Source: Halodesulfovibrio sp.
GTDB taxonomy: Bacteria; Desulfobacterota; Desulfovibrionia; Desulfovibrionales; Desulfovibrionaceae
Length of the DNA: 64,000 bases
Direction of reading: 5' to 3'
NCBI RefSeq assembly: GCF_025210605.1
Contig: NZ_JAOARI010000013.1
Span: 124,001-188,000 of the forward strand
Shown here: positions 40,829-49,627 of the stretch, one piece after another
Numbering within the stretch: position 1 is the first letter of the stretch
Layout: each line of letters starts with the position of its first letter
Notes under the pieces: generated by a model
The model's database searches: none
What the model was told of the DNA's origin: nothing
Seen by the model: the letters and a program-made list of their open reading frames with translations, nothing else
Made by a program: the position numbers and the translations under genes

Positions 40829-41632
40829 TTAAAAGAATGAATAAATACTCTGTGCAAACCAGTACGTTGGCAATACCAATAAAATGGAGTCAATACGATC
40901 AAGTACGCCGCCATGTCCTGGCAGGATAGCTCCAGAATCCTTTACGCCGACGGTACGTTTGAGAGCAGATTCAAAAAAGTCACCAAGCTGAGAAGCACAG
41001 TTAAGAACGATGCCAAGCAGAATAAGAAGATACCAAGGAGCTGTGCCAAACGCCAGACCAAGGCTGACTGTAACAAGACAGCAGCCAAGCATGCCGCCGA
41101 GGGAACCTTCTATGGTTTTTTTAGGACTTACACGAGGCCAAATTTTGTTTTTTCCAAAGAAACGTCCGGCGTAGAAACCGCCGATGTCTGATGCAAATGC
41201 TGCGAGCAGAATAAGAATGAGTTCAATGCGTTGAAAGCTGAATACAGCCTGAAGAAGTACTGGCAGGTACAGTACGCCGCCAGTGATAATCTGGGACTGC
41301 GGGAAGCTTGCATCGTCGCGCATGGTAATGCCGTATTTACCGAGGAAAGCAAAGTTGCTAATCCAGAATGTTAGAGCAATAAATCCGATAACGGCATGCG
41401 GCAGGTTCAGGTAAGATGCGATAAGGATTGCAATACCCATAAGGCAGCCGAACAATTTAAGCGTCATCTTTTCGTTGCGCGCCCAGAACATGGTGTAAAA
41501 TTCGTACTGTCCTATAACGCTGGCAGCAAGGATGCCTGCGAGCAGTGCCCAATCACCAATAACGAGAATGGCTATAAGTACAGGTAAGGCAATAAGTGCG
41601 GTCATCCAACGCTGTCTGTGAGAATTAGTCAT
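40829..41632 (-). CDS. cdsA: phosphatidate cytidylyltransferase
   Basis: CdsA makes CDP-diacylglycerol from phosphatidate and CTP in the inner membrane. The 267 residues have several membrane helices and the C-terminal signature KDSGAILPGHGGVLDRIDSIL. The ATG at 41632 overlaps the uppS stop by eight bases. A 56-codon upstream extension in the uppS frame region was rejected because MTNSHRQRWMTALIALPVL is a natural start. Also visible: FGKNKIWPRVSPKKTIEGSLGG, a typical CdsA loop. Confidence 0.95.
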   Translation of the reverse strand: MTNSHRQRWMTALIALPVLIAILVIGDWALLAGILAASVIGQYEFYTMFWARNEKMTLKLFGCLMGIAILIASYLNLPHAVIGFIALTFWISNFAFLGKYGITMRDDASFPQSQIITGGVLYLPVLLQAVFSFQRIELILILLAAFASDIGGFYAGRFFGKNKIWPRVSPKKTIEGSLGGMLGCCLVTVSLGLAFGTAPWYLLILLGIVLNCASQLGDFFESALKRTVGVKDSGAILPGHGGVLDRIDSILLVLPTYWFAQSIYSFF

Positions 41633-42383
41633 TGTTAAGCTGGTCTCCGGTCTTTCCGAAACGGCGTTCCCGTGCGGCATAAGCCCTGAGCACGTCGTGG
41701 AATTCCTCAACTGAGAAATCCGGCCATAAGGTTTCGGTAAAATACATTTCGCTGTAAGCATGCTGGAAGAGCATGAAGTTTGAGAGGCGAACCTCTCCAC
41801 TAGTGCGGATCATCAAGTCGGGGTCAGGGATGCCGGAAGAATAGAGTCTTGCGGCAAAGTTTTCTTCTGTTACGTCATCAACCGTTACGGAATCCGCTAC
41901 AAGCTGCTTTGCAGCACGAATAATCTCATCTCTTCCTGAATAGTTTAAGGCAAGATTAAGCGTCATAGAGGTATTCTTTTGGGTTTTCTTGATGGCATGT
42001 TGTAAGGCTGTGCGTGCAGCAAGAGGTAACTCATTAATTTCACCAAAAATATTGAGTTTGATATCTTGCTCCATAAGATCGGGAAGCTCTTTTTTCAAAA
42101 AACTTACCAGCAGTTCAAAAAGAAAGCTGACTTCTTTTTGCGGGCGTGCCCAGTTTTCACGAGAAAACGTGTACAGGGTCATGTGCTTAATGCCCAATCT
42201 GCGAGATTCACGTACAATACGCTGTACTGTTTCAGACCCGGCACGGTGTCCTGCCGTGCGTTCGTCACCCCGTCGTTTTGCCCAGCGTCCGTTTCCATCC
42301 ATGATGAATGAAACATGAACAGGTAGTGCTTCAGGGGAAGTCCAGTCCTGTAATTGTGAATTTGACAAAACATACCTCAGCAT
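41625..42383 (-). CDS. uppS: isoprenyl (di-trans,poly-cis-undecaprenyl) diphosphate synthase
   Basis: UppS extends farnesyl diphosphate to undecaprenyl diphosphate, the lipid carrier for peptidoglycan and O-antigen. Signatures: VSFIMDGNGRWAKRRGDERTAGH, LYTFSRENWARPQKEV, and the C-terminal PDLMIRTSGEVRLSNF. Up to 67 more in-frame codons lie upstream but look like noncoding leader. The ATG at 42383 has no clear Shine-Dalgarno. A TTG at 42368 has GAGG about six bases before it and gives a start closer to the usual length, so the true start is uncertain. Confidence 0.94.
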   Translation of the reverse strand: MLRYVLSNSQLQDWTSPEALPVHVSFIMDGNGRWAKRRGDERTAGHRAGSETVQRIVRESRRLGIKHMTLYTFSRENWARPQKEVSFLFELLVSFLKKELPDLMEQDIKLNIFGEINELPLAARTALQHAIKKTQKNTSMTLNLALNYSGRDEIIRAAKQLVADSVTVDDVTEENFAARLYSSGIPDPDLMIRTSGEVRLSNFMLFQHAYSEMYFTETLWPDFSVEEFHDVLRAYAARERRFGKTGDQLNND

Positions 42384-42601
42384 GCGTTTGAGTAATAAAA
42401 GAAACGTTGAGTTATAATGGGAAAGCCTATCCTCCGTCAAGAAAGCGAATCGGCTGACAAAAAGCGTGTGGAGGATGGGGACATACGTGAAGGTACACTC
42501 GCATTGAACGGCATTCGCTGCAAGGTAAGAGTCTGCTGCGGCTTGATATATATCCTGTAAATACGTTTTGTATGCAGTCGGCATTAGCTGGAAATACCAT
42601 C

Positions 42602-42635
42602 AAAAAAAAAGGTCGGACATGATGTCCGACCTTTT
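42602..42635 (-). terminator. terminator after frr
   Basis: GGTCGGACAT and ATGTCCGACC (10 bp, loop of one base in the simplest form) are followed in the minus direction by nine U residues. It separates pyrH-frr from uppS. Confidence 0.92.
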
Positions 42636-42667
42636 ATGACTGAAATTCAGCCGAAGCATTCAGGAAA

Positions 42668-43222
42668 TTAAATTTCCATAATCTCTGCTTCTTTTTCACT
42701 TCCTTTTACGTCTGCCTTAGCAACGAATGAGTCAGTAAGTTTCTGAACCTCATCCTGACCGCGGTGGCAATCGTCTTCGGAAATGTCTTTTGCTTTTTCG
42801 AGCTTTTTCATCTGCTCGTTAGCGTCACGACGAACGTTGCGGATAGCAATTTTTGCATCTTCCACACCTTTTTTAGCAAGCTTAACAAGCTCGCGGCGAC
42901 GTTCTTCAGTCAGCATCGGGATAGAGATGCGAATGATTTTACCGTCGTTCATCGGGGTAAGACCGAGATCGGAATTAAGGATAGCTTTTTCTACAAGAGC
43001 AAAAGCGCCTTTATCCCAAGGCTGGATAGTGATTGTGCGGCTTTCCGGAACAGCAACAGATGCAAGCTGTCCAATCGGAGTTGGTGCGCCATAGTAGTCA
43101 ACAACAATGTGGTCAACAAGGCTGGCGTGCGCGCGACCAGTGCGTAAGCGGCTGAATTCACGATCCAGAGCAACTAACGCTTTTTCCATTCTTTCTTCGG
43201 CATCAAGAAGAATATCATCCAT
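42668..43222 (-). CDS. frr: ribosome recycling factor
   Basis: Frr with EF-G splits the post-termination ribosome. The 184 residues show [42 protein letters not shown] start, [28 protein letters not shown], and the typical [20 protein letters not shown] near the end. It starts three bases after pyrH and is closed by the strong terminator at 42602-42635. Confidence 0.97.
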   Translation of the reverse strand: MDDILLDAEERMEKALVALDREFSRLRTGRAHASLVDHIVVDYYGAPTPIGQLASVAVPESRTITIQPWDKGAFALVEKAILNSDLGLTPMNDGKIIRISIPMLTEERRRELVKLAKKGVEDAKIAIRNVRRDANEQMKKLEKAKDISEDDCHRGQDEVQKLTDSFVAKADVKGSEKEAEIMEI

Positions 43223-43224
43223 GA

Positions 43225-43941
43225 TTAGCCTCCGTGTACGATTGTACCAATTTCTTCACCAAGAATAACTTTACGAACGTCACCCTTGAATAAGTTACAA
43301 ACCAAAATTGGCACATTGTTTTCCATGCACAGCGAAATGGCAGTAGAATCCATTACTCGCAAGTTTTTCTGAAGTACCTCAATAAAGCTGAGAGACTTGA
43401 ACATCACTGCATCATCGTTTGATACAGGATCTTTATCATAAACGCCATCTACTTTGGTAGCTTTAATGATAGCCTCACATTTTAATTCCATGCCGCGCAG
43501 TGCTGCTGCTGTGTCGGTAGTGAAAAACGGGTTACCGGTACCTGCCGCACAAATAACAATGCGACCTTTTTCCAGATGACGTTCAGCACGGCGTCGGATG
43601 TATGGCTCACAAACTTCCTGCATGGTGATAGCGGAAAGAACACGTGTAGGGTGACCGTGTTTTTCAAGGTGATCCTGAACAGCTACTGCGTTCATAACGG
43701 TTGCCATCATACCCATGTAGTCAGCAGAGGAGCGATCCATACCCTTTGCAGAGGAGGAAAGTCCACGGAAAATGTTACCACCGCCGATAACCAGAGCAAT
43801 CTGTAAGCCCATGTCAGCAAGTTCTGCAATCTCGGAGCAAACACCTGCAACAGTTTCAGGGTCAATACCAAACTTGCCGTCACCAGCAAGTGCTTCGCCG
43901 CTCAGTTTAATCAGCACGCGTTTAAAGCGTAATTCGCTCAT
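43225..43941 (-). CDS. pyrH: UMP kinase (uridylate kinase)
   Basis: PyrH phosphorylates UMP to UDP in pyrimidine metabolism. The 238 residues carry [65 protein letters not shown] and [11 protein letters not shown], all family signatures. It is followed by frr. Between it and tsf-rpsB two sugar genes have been inserted, whereas in many bacteria rpsB-tsf-pyrH-frr are adjacent. Confidence 0.97.
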   Translation of the reverse strand: MSELRFKRVLIKLSGEALAGDGKFGIDPETVAGVCSEIAELADMGLQIALVIGGGNIFRGLSSSAKGMDRSSADYMGMMATVMNAVAVQDHLEKHGHPTRVLSAITMQEVCEPYIRRRAERHLEKGRIVICAAGTGNPFFTTDTAAALRGMELKCEAIIKATKVDGVYDKDPVSNDDAVMFKSLSFIEVLQKNLRVMDSTAISLCMENNVPILVCNLFKGDVRKVILGEEIGTIVHGG

Positions 43942-43989
43942 ACATATCCTCTTTTCAGTTATAAAAAAATAACAACACAGGGTAGTGTC

Positions 43990-44763
43990 TTAGTTGTCAG
44001 CATCAAAAGGAGCACCCCAGTTGCCTTCCGAAACACGAACGTATTTGAGGAACGCGTAAAATGCTCCATGTATTGCATTAATAAACCCGGCTTTGCCATC
44101 GAGAAAACCGAGTTTAATGAAATAAAGTTTAATAAAACGCATTGTGCCGTGGGTAATTCCTTTCCCCAGCCCGCCTTTTTTCCCTTTGGCGTGTAGGTCA
44201 TCTGCACCTTGCTGTGCGTAGGAATCAATTTTCTGCAAGTGCTGCGAAAAGCTCATGTAAGGGTAATGTAGGATTTCAGCGTCCAATTTCTCAGTCTTGC
44301 CTTTCGGGTGGAATGAGTAGTGCGCACCGCTTACCTTTACTTCGAGTTTTTCCGGTCTAAAAACACGGAGTAGCCAGTCGGGATACCAGCCGGAGTGTTT
44401 CATGAACCGATTGTAGTACCAGCTTTTGCGTTTTGTGTAGTAGCCTGCTGTATCCTGCGGAGCATTGGCGATGGCTTCAACTATCTTTGCCTTCAGTGAC
44501 GAGGTGCATACTTCGTCCTGATCGAGACTGACTACCCAGTCCGCATTGATTTGAGAAAAAGCAAAGGTGAATTGAGCCGCAGGTCCGTTCCATGCATTCT
44601 GGATAACGGTCGCACCAAGGTTTTCAGCTATTGCAACGGTCTTATCAGTAGAAAATGAGTCAATAACAACAACTGAGTCGCAAAAGTGTAACGATTCAAT
44701 ACATTGTTTCAGTGTAGCTTCACCGTTGTATGTTAATATTAAGCCTGTGGTGGTTGTCGCCAT
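43990..44763 (-). CDS. family 2 glycosyltransferase, WaaE/KdtX-like
   Basis: This 257-residue GT-A glycosyltransferase resembles the WaaE/KdtX lipopolysaccharide-core beta-1,4-glucosyltransferases. Signatures: GLILTYNGEATLKQCIESL, VVIDSFSTDKTVAIAENLGA, WVVSLDQDEVC (metal-binding DxD) and KSWYYNRFMKHSGWYPDWLLRVF. The exact sugar acceptor is not readable. It sits between pyrH and the WecE-type aminotransferase on the same strand, 42 bases from the latter, so the pair probably acts in surface-polysaccharide synthesis. Confidence 0.86.
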   Translation of the reverse strand: MATTTTGLILTYNGEATLKQCIESLHFCDSVVVIDSFSTDKTVAIAENLGATVIQNAWNGPAAQFTFAFSQINADWVVSLDQDEVCTSSLKAKIVEAIANAPQDTAGYYTKRKSWYYNRFMKHSGWYPDWLLRVFRPEKLEVKVSGAHYSFHPKGKTEKLDAEILHYPYMSFSQHLQKIDSYAQQGADDLHAKGKKGGLGKGITHGTMRFIKLYFIKLGFLDGKAGFINAIHGAFYAFLKYVRVSEGNWGAPFDADN

Positions 44764-44805
44764 AATGTTCTCTGTAGGTATGCTGTGGCAGTGTAAAATA
44801 GTCGG

Positions 44806-45942
44806 CTACAGTTTGTGTAAAAATTCAGATGCGATTTCGATAACCTGATCTGTACTGTCGTTTGTCAGGTCGTAGTACATTGGTAAACGTACCAACGTTT
44901 CGGAAACAGAATCTGTTACCGAAAGCGTGCCGCTTGTGCGTCCATACTTCACGCCTGCCGGAGCAGAGTGCAGCGGCACATAGTGGAATGGCGCTGCGAT
45001 ATCGTGCTGCTTCAAGTGGCTGATGAAGTTGGTGCGGACTTCAAGGTTCGGAAGTAAAATTTCGTACATGTGGGCATTGTGCGTGCAGTGCTCAGGAATA
45101 GTCGGGCATTTGATAATGCCTTTTTCTTCGAAAGGACGGAATGCTGCATCGTATCGATTCCAGATATCCAGCCTGCGTGCCGTAATGGCTGAGGCATCTT
45201 CCAGAAGAGAGTAGAGACATGCTGCAATAATGTCGCTTGGCAGGTAGCTGGAACCAGTATCTACCCATGTGTATTTATCTACTTGCCCACGGAAAAATTT
45301 GCTGCGGTTTGTGCCTTTTTCACGAATGATTTCTGCGTGCTCGGAATACGATGTGTCGTTGATGAGCAGCGCACCGCCTTCGCCGGACATGATGTTTTTT
45401 GTTTCGTGAAAACTGAGGGCGCCAAGTTCACCTATGGAGCCAAGGGCTTTGCCTTTGTATGTAGCCCCGAAGCCTTGGGCGGCGTCTTCCAAAATTGGAA
45501 GGTTGTGTCGCTTGGCAATATCGCAGATAGTATCCATTTCGCAGCCAACGCCAGCGTAGTGAACAGGTACAATGGCTTTGGTGCGGGGGGTGATAGCCTC
45601 TTCGATGCGTGTTTCGTCGATATTGTACGTATCCGGTCGGATATCTACAAAAACCGGTGTTGCTCCACGGAGAACAAACGCATTTGCTGTAGAAACAAAG
45701 GTGAATGAAGGCATGATAACTTCATCGCCAGCTTTTACAGAAAAAAGAAGAGCACCCATTTCGAGTGCTGCGGTACAGGAGTGGGTAAGAAGAGACTGAG
45801 CTACAGAAAACTGTTCTTCGATCCATTTATTACACAGTTTGGTGTAGGCGCCGTCACCAGCAGTTTGGTTACGCTCAAAGGCATCGCAGATGTATTTGAG
45901 TGTGTTGCTGTTATGACAAGGCTTATTGAAAGGAATGTTCAC
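44806..45942 (-). CDS. rffA: dTDP-4-amino-4,6-dideoxygalactose transaminase (WecE/RffA)
   Basis: RffA/WecE is a PLP transaminase that converts dTDP-4-keto-6-deoxyglucose to dTDP-4-amino-4,6-dideoxygalactose for surface sugars. The 378 residues show the DegT/DnrJ/EryC1 fold: IPFNKPCHNSNTLKYICDAF, VIMPSFTFVSTANAFVLRGA, KAIVPVHYAG, and the PLP lysine in SFHETKNIMSGEGG. The SFHETKN and SYLPSDIIAA patterns are characteristic of WecE. With the upstream glycosyltransferase it makes a two-gene sugar module between tsf and pyrH. Confidence 0.91.
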   Translation of the reverse strand: MNIPFNKPCHNSNTLKYICDAFERNQTAGDGAYTKLCNKWIEEQFSVAQSLLTHSCTAALEMGALLFSVKAGDEVIMPSFTFVSTANAFVLRGATPVFVDIRPDTYNIDETRIEEAITPRTKAIVPVHYAGVGCEMDTICDIAKRHNLPILEDAAQGFGATYKGKALGSIGELGALSFHETKNIMSGEGGALLINDTSYSEHAEIIREKGTNRSKFFRGQVDKYTWVDTGSSYLPSDIIAACLYSLLEDASAITARRLDIWNRYDAAFRPFEEKGIIKCPTIPEHCTHNAHMYEILLPNLEVRTNFISHLKQHDIAAPFHYVPLHSAPAGVKYGRTSGTLSVTDSVSETLVRLPMYYDLTNDSTDQVIEIASEFLHKL

Positions 45943-46056
45943 GGTGTAACCTTTATATGTTTCTTGCTCGTGTCAATATACACACAATAGTAGGACAGCG
46001 GTAGGAAAAAAACAGCCAGTTTTACGTTTGGTTCTACAAAATTTTGGGCTACGCGT

Positions 46057-46086
46057 AAAAAAGGGGGAGAGAAAACTCTCCCCCCT
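46057..46086 (-). terminator. terminator after tsf
   Basis: AAGGGGGAGAG and CTCTCCCCCCTT pair around AAAA, with six A residues (U in RNA) at the far end in the minus direction. It closes rpsB-tsf. Confidence 0.92.
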
Positions 46087-46114
46087 TATAAGCTGTTAGA
46101 TAACCGTAAGGTTT

Positions 46115-46933
46115 CTATTCAGCGTCTTCTGCTTTAGCGTCGTCTTCACCAAGTTCGAAGCGAGCGAAAGAAGCAATAGATGCGCCTTTAAGAAGGTCGC
46201 GAATAGTCATTTTGTCGTCACGGATGTAAGGCTGGTTAACAAGGGTGATTTCCTTGAAGAATTTAGCCATACGACCGTCAACGATTTTGTCAACGATATT
46301 CTCTGGTTTACCTTCTTCGAGAGTTTTCTGACGCTGAACTTCACGTTCACGTTCAACAATCTCAGCAGGTACGCCGGACTCATCGATAGCTACTGGGTTG
46401 GTTGCAGCAATCTGCATTGCAACGCCTTTAGCCATGTCAGCATCGTCAGAACCGATGATCTCTACGAGAACGCCGATTTTGCCGTTGGAGTGAATGTAAG
46501 AACCGATGATGCCTTCGCCGGAAAGTTCCATGCGGTGTGCACGGCCAGCAGACATGTTTTCACCGAGGGTAGCGATAGCATCGTTAACTTCAGCTTCAAC
46601 ACGAGATGTGAAATCTTCAGCACCGTTTGCAAGAACGTCAGCAGCGAATTTAGCAGCGATTTCCTGGAATTTTTCGTTACGAGCAACGAAGTCAGTTTCG
46701 CATTTAAATTCAGCAAGAGCAGCGCAGTTGCCTTCAACTACACAACCAACGAGACCTTCAGAAGTCGCGCGGCCTGCTTTTTTAGCAGCTTTAGACAGAC
46801 CTTTCTGGCGGAGCCAGTCGAGTGCTGCAGCTTCGTCTGCGTTGTTTTCTACGAGTGCTTTTTTGCAGTCCATCATGCCAGCGCCGGTTTTTTCGCGCAG
46901 GCTTTTAACCATAGCAGCGGTAATAGTAGCCAT
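46115..46933 (-). CDS. tsf: elongation factor Ts
   Basis: EF-Ts exchanges GDP for GTP on EF-Tu. The 272 residues show AAMVKSLREKTGAGMMDCKKALVE and FKCETDFVARNEKF, the standard core pattern, GKIGVLVEI and the C-terminal NQPYIRDDKMTI region. AGGGAG-type Shine-Dalgarno precedes the ATG. It follows rpsB by 24 bases, in the conserved order, and is closed by the terminator at 46057-46086. Confidence 0.97.
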   Translation of the reverse strand: MATITAAMVKSLREKTGAGMMDCKKALVENNADEAAALDWLRQKGLSKAAKKAGRATSEGLVGCVVEGNCAALAEFKCETDFVARNEKFQEIAAKFAADVLANGAEDFTSRVEAEVNDAIATLGENMSAGRAHRMELSGEGIIGSYIHSNGKIGVLVEIIGSDDADMAKGVAMQIAATNPVAIDESGVPAEIVEREREVQRQKTLEEGKPENIVDKIVDGRMAKFFKEITLVNQPYIRDDKMTIRDLLKGASIASFARFELGEDDAKAEDAE

Positions 46934-46957
46934 GATCTCTATCTCCCTCTGAATAAA

Positions 46958-47719
46958 TTATTCGGATGCGGTAGCAGCAGCTTCTTCAGCTTCAGCAGCT
47001 TTAACCATCTCAGCTTCAGCGTCTTTGCCGTCTTTAGACATAGCGCCGCCTTCAGCACATGCATCAGCAATGTGAGAAACGAAAAGCTTGATAGCGCGAA
47101 TAGCGTCGTCGTTACCTGGAATGATGTAATCAATAACGTCAGGATCGCAGTTGGAGTCAGTTACCGCAACGATTGGAATACCAAGTTTGCGACACTCTTT
47201 TACTGCGATGTCTTCACGTTTAGGGTCAACAATAAACGCGAGCTGTGGCAGGCGTTCCATGTTTTTAATACCACCGAGTGTAGCTTCGAGTTTGTCCATT
47301 TCGCGACGAAGACGAAGGATTTCTTTTTTCTGGTAGCGGTTAACGCTGCCATCTTCGAACATAACTTCGAGCTTTTTGAGGCGGTCAATAGATTTGCGGA
47401 TAGTCTGGAAGTTGGTGAGTGTACCACCCATCCAGCGGTTGGTTACGTAGTACTGATCAGCACGGCCAGCTTCAGTTTTCACAGCTTCGTGAGCCTGACG
47501 CTTGGTACCGATGAAGATAACTTTGCCGCCATTAGCAACAGTTTCTACTACTTTGTCGTGAGCACGACGGTACAGTTTTACAGTCTGCTGAAGGTCCATG
47601 ATATGGATGCCGTTACGAGCACCAAAGATAAATGGACGCATTTTTGGGTTCCAACGACGGGTCTGGTGACCGAAGTGAACGCCGGTTTCCAGCATTTGTT
47701 TCATAGTTACGTAAGCCAT
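46958..47719 (-). CDS. rpsB: 30S ribosomal protein S2
   Basis: S2 binds late to the 30S subunit. From the ATG at 47719 the protein has 253 residues: MAYVTMKQMLETGVHFGHQTRRWNPKM, IIDLQQT-type HIMDLQQTVKLY, RWMGGTLTNFQTIRKSI, and GIPIVAVTDSNCDPDVIDY. An in-frame extension of 17 codons from 47770 was rejected because AAGGAG lies eight bases before 47719. The C-terminus has an Ala/Glu-rich tail (KDAEAEMVKAAEAEEAAAT). Confidence 0.97.
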   Translation of the reverse strand: MAYVTMKQMLETGVHFGHQTRRWNPKMRPFIFGARNGIHIMDLQQTVKLYRRAHDKVVETVANGGKVIFIGTKRQAHEAVKTEAGRADQYYVTNRWMGGTLTNFQTIRKSIDRLKKLEVMFEDGSVNRYQKKEILRLRREMDKLEATLGGIKNMERLPQLAFIVDPKREDIAVKECRKLGIPIVAVTDSNCDPDVIDYIIPGNDDAIRAIKLFVSHIADACAEGGAMSKDGKDAEAEMVKAAEAEEAAATASE

Positions 47720-47945
47720 TGTAATCTCCTTCAATGGGTTTTTCTTCCACCCCGTGCCAAGTCCCGCCACCTTTACAATCTTACGTATTGCATAGGCACC
47801 CAGGGAAGATGCATCGGAGTGTGCTTTGTATTAAAAGGCAGGGATACATACTGCGAATAAGTGAGTTTGGCAAGCATTCTTACCGCTCAAACGCATTTTT
47901 ATATGTATGCATTCTTTCCTTCAATGGCTGAGTGTAGCGCAGATT

Positions 47946-48728
47946 CTATTGAACAGGAAGCCCTGTAGAGCCTTCGCGCTTTGTAAAGTTTTTAACTGGA
48001 TTGATAAGTGTGCCGATACCGTCGATTTCAACCTGAATTTCGTCGCCATCCTGAATAGGTCCGATTCCATGAGGGGTTCCGGTCAAAACAACATCACCGG
48101 GGAGCAAAGTCATAACATGGGAAATATTCGCCACAAGTTCCAGCGGGCTGAAGAGCATATCGGAAGTATGCCCCTGTTGTACGAGCTGATCGTTTTTGTA
48201 TAACTTTACGGACAAATCTGAAGGGTCTTGAATATTGGTTTCAAGCCACGGGCCAATAGGTAAAAACGTATCAAACCCTTTGCATCTGCCGAACATTCCG
48301 TCGCTTTTTTGCAGGTCACGCGCAGTAACGTCGTTCGCACAGGTGTATCCGAAAATATGGTCAGGGACAGCATGCGTAGAGAGGAATCGAGTTTCGCGTC
48401 CTATAATAATGGCAAGCTCGGCTTCGTAATCTACTCTGGTGGATTGCGGCGGAATGTATATGGGCTGTCCGGTGTTGATGATGCTGGAAGGTGGTTTAAG
48501 AAAGAACATAGGTTCTTCCGGCAACGGCATGCCGAGCTCTGCCGCGTGCCCTTTGTAGTTCAATCCGACACAGACCACTTTGGAAGGGTTCACAAGTGGA
48601 AGCAGTTGTGCTTCTTCCAGCCGGAACCGCTCCGTAACACCAATTTGTGGGGTGAGGCAGCGTAAGAGTCCTTCTTCAAGCGCGGCATAAAATGTTTTAT
48701 ATTGATAATGGACTCTGACTATTTTCAT
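47946..48728 (-). CDS. fumarylacetoacetate hydrolase (FAH) family protein
   Basis: This 260-residue enzyme belongs to the FAH family (acylpyruvate hydrolases, 2-hydroxyhepta-2,4-dienedioate isomerases). The signature KVVCVGLNYKGHAAELGMPLPEEPMFFLK, then IYIPPQSTRVDYEAELAIIIG, GYTCANDVTARDLQ and GDVVLTGTPHGIGPIQDGD, shows the metal-binding core. Substrate not predictable. CAGGAG precedes the ATG. It stands alone, with the repeat-bearing promoter region at 48785-48825 upstream. Confidence 0.91.
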   Translation of the reverse strand: MKIVRVHYQYKTFYAALEEGLLRCLTPQIGVTERFRLEEAQLLPLVNPSKVVCVGLNYKGHAAELGMPLPEEPMFFLKPPSSIINTGQPIYIPPQSTRVDYEAELAIIIGRETRFLSTHAVPDHIFGYTCANDVTARDLQKSDGMFGRCKGFDTFLPIGPWLETNIQDPSDLSVKLYKNDQLVQQGHTSDMLFSPLELVANISHVMTLLPGDVVLTGTPHGIGPIQDGDEIQVEIDGIGTLINPVKNFTKREGSTGLPVQ

Positions 48729-49038
48729 GACACACTCCTGTTCTGTTCTTTACATCTTATACAAAGACATACTTTCAAAACCTATATCCATAGCTGTACA
48801 CTAACAGTTCTATCCATGGCTATGGTGTTTTCAGTATAAATTGCGGGTATAGGTGAGAAAAAAGTGTTAAATTACTTTTTGTTATGTACTATTATGTGAT
48901 TTATCCAATTATTATTGGAGTTAGTTAGGGTGTGTTTACAATTAGAAAAAAATTTTGCTGGTTCAATATAAGAATTTTTAAGCACACGCGACTCTGACTA
49001 CTATTGGATCTAACTGTCGTCAGGAAACTGGAGGGAAG
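48729..49038. promoter_or_regulatory. divergent promoter region with direct and inverted repeats
   Basis: This 310-base stretch between divergent genes is AT-rich. TATCCATAGCT (48785-48795) recurs nearly exactly as TATCCATGGCT (48811-48821), 26 bases apart. CCATAGC (48788-48794) and GCTATGG (48819-48825) also form an inverted pair. This looks like a regulator site for the FAH-family gene. Confidence 0.5.
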
Positions 49039-49611
49039 ATGCCTCACATGACTGGAACGGGAATGCTGGCAATGTTTGCACTGTGTCTTGTCGGAATAAC
49101 GGTGTATTCCTTTCTGATCTTTTTACCTTGCTGGATAATTGCGAAACGACGAAATGTTGCGGGTAGTTGGTGGAATTGGGTGATTCCGTTATGGAATTCA
49201 TATATTGCCTTCCGTCTTGGAAACGGGTCTATTAAACAGGCGACAGTAGTTGCTCTTTTGCTTGTGGCAGGCGCTATAGGATTTGTGCTTAAAGATATTT
49301 CACAAATAGTAATGGTTGCAGGCGGGTTGCTGCTGGGCAGTGCGGTCGTGATGTTCTTTTATATATCGTATAATTGGTTAATGCAGATAGGTATTCTTGC
49401 CGGAGTGCATAAACATTTATTGCCGATGGTTTTGCTTGTGCTGCAAGTTACAGTGGTGGTGGGGCTGGTTGCATATTCAATTCTAGACTTAGGAACAACG
49501 GAGTATGTCGGTGTTATCGATAACACCGTTAACCTGTTATCGTGGATATTCTTTTTGATTGTTGCTGTACGAACTCCCCGTGCAGAGAATCCCCCGCAGG
49601 CATTGCTTTGA
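49039..49611 (+). CDS. membrane protein of unknown function
   Basis: The 190 residues have about five hydrophobic segments. The first part (LVGITVYSFLIFLPCWIIAKRRNVAGSWWNWVIPLWNSYI) has the KR-x-N-x-x-WxxWIPxxN pattern seen in DUF5684-type small membrane proteins. No catalytic motif is visible. GGAGG is before the ATG region (ACTGGAGGGAAG). It is 16 bases upstream of the next gene, likely in one operon. Function unknown. Confidence 0.65.
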   Translation: MPHMTGTGMLAMFALCLVGITVYSFLIFLPCWIIAKRRNVAGSWWNWVIPLWNSYIAFRLGNGSIKQATVVALLLVAGAIGFVLKDISQIVMVAGGLLLGSAVVMFFYISYNWLMQIGILAGVHKHLLPMVLLVLQVTVVVGLVAYSILDLGTTEYVGVIDNTVNLLSWIFFLIVAVRTPRAENPPQALL

Positions 49612-49627
49612 AAAAAGGAGGGCGTTT

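Noticed and set aside
41633..41800. 56-codon N-terminal extension of cdsA
   Set aside because: It lies fully inside uppS in another frame, and the ATG at 41632 gives a normal CdsA start.
42384..42584. 67-codon N-terminal extension of uppS
   Set aside because: The extension lacks conserved residues, and the region must contain the promoter of the uppS operon after the frr terminator.
46490..47860. 456-codon plus-strand frame opposite tsf and rpsB
   Set aside because: It covers two certain ribosomal genes on the other strand and its composition (Phe, Ser rich) is that of an antisense shadow.
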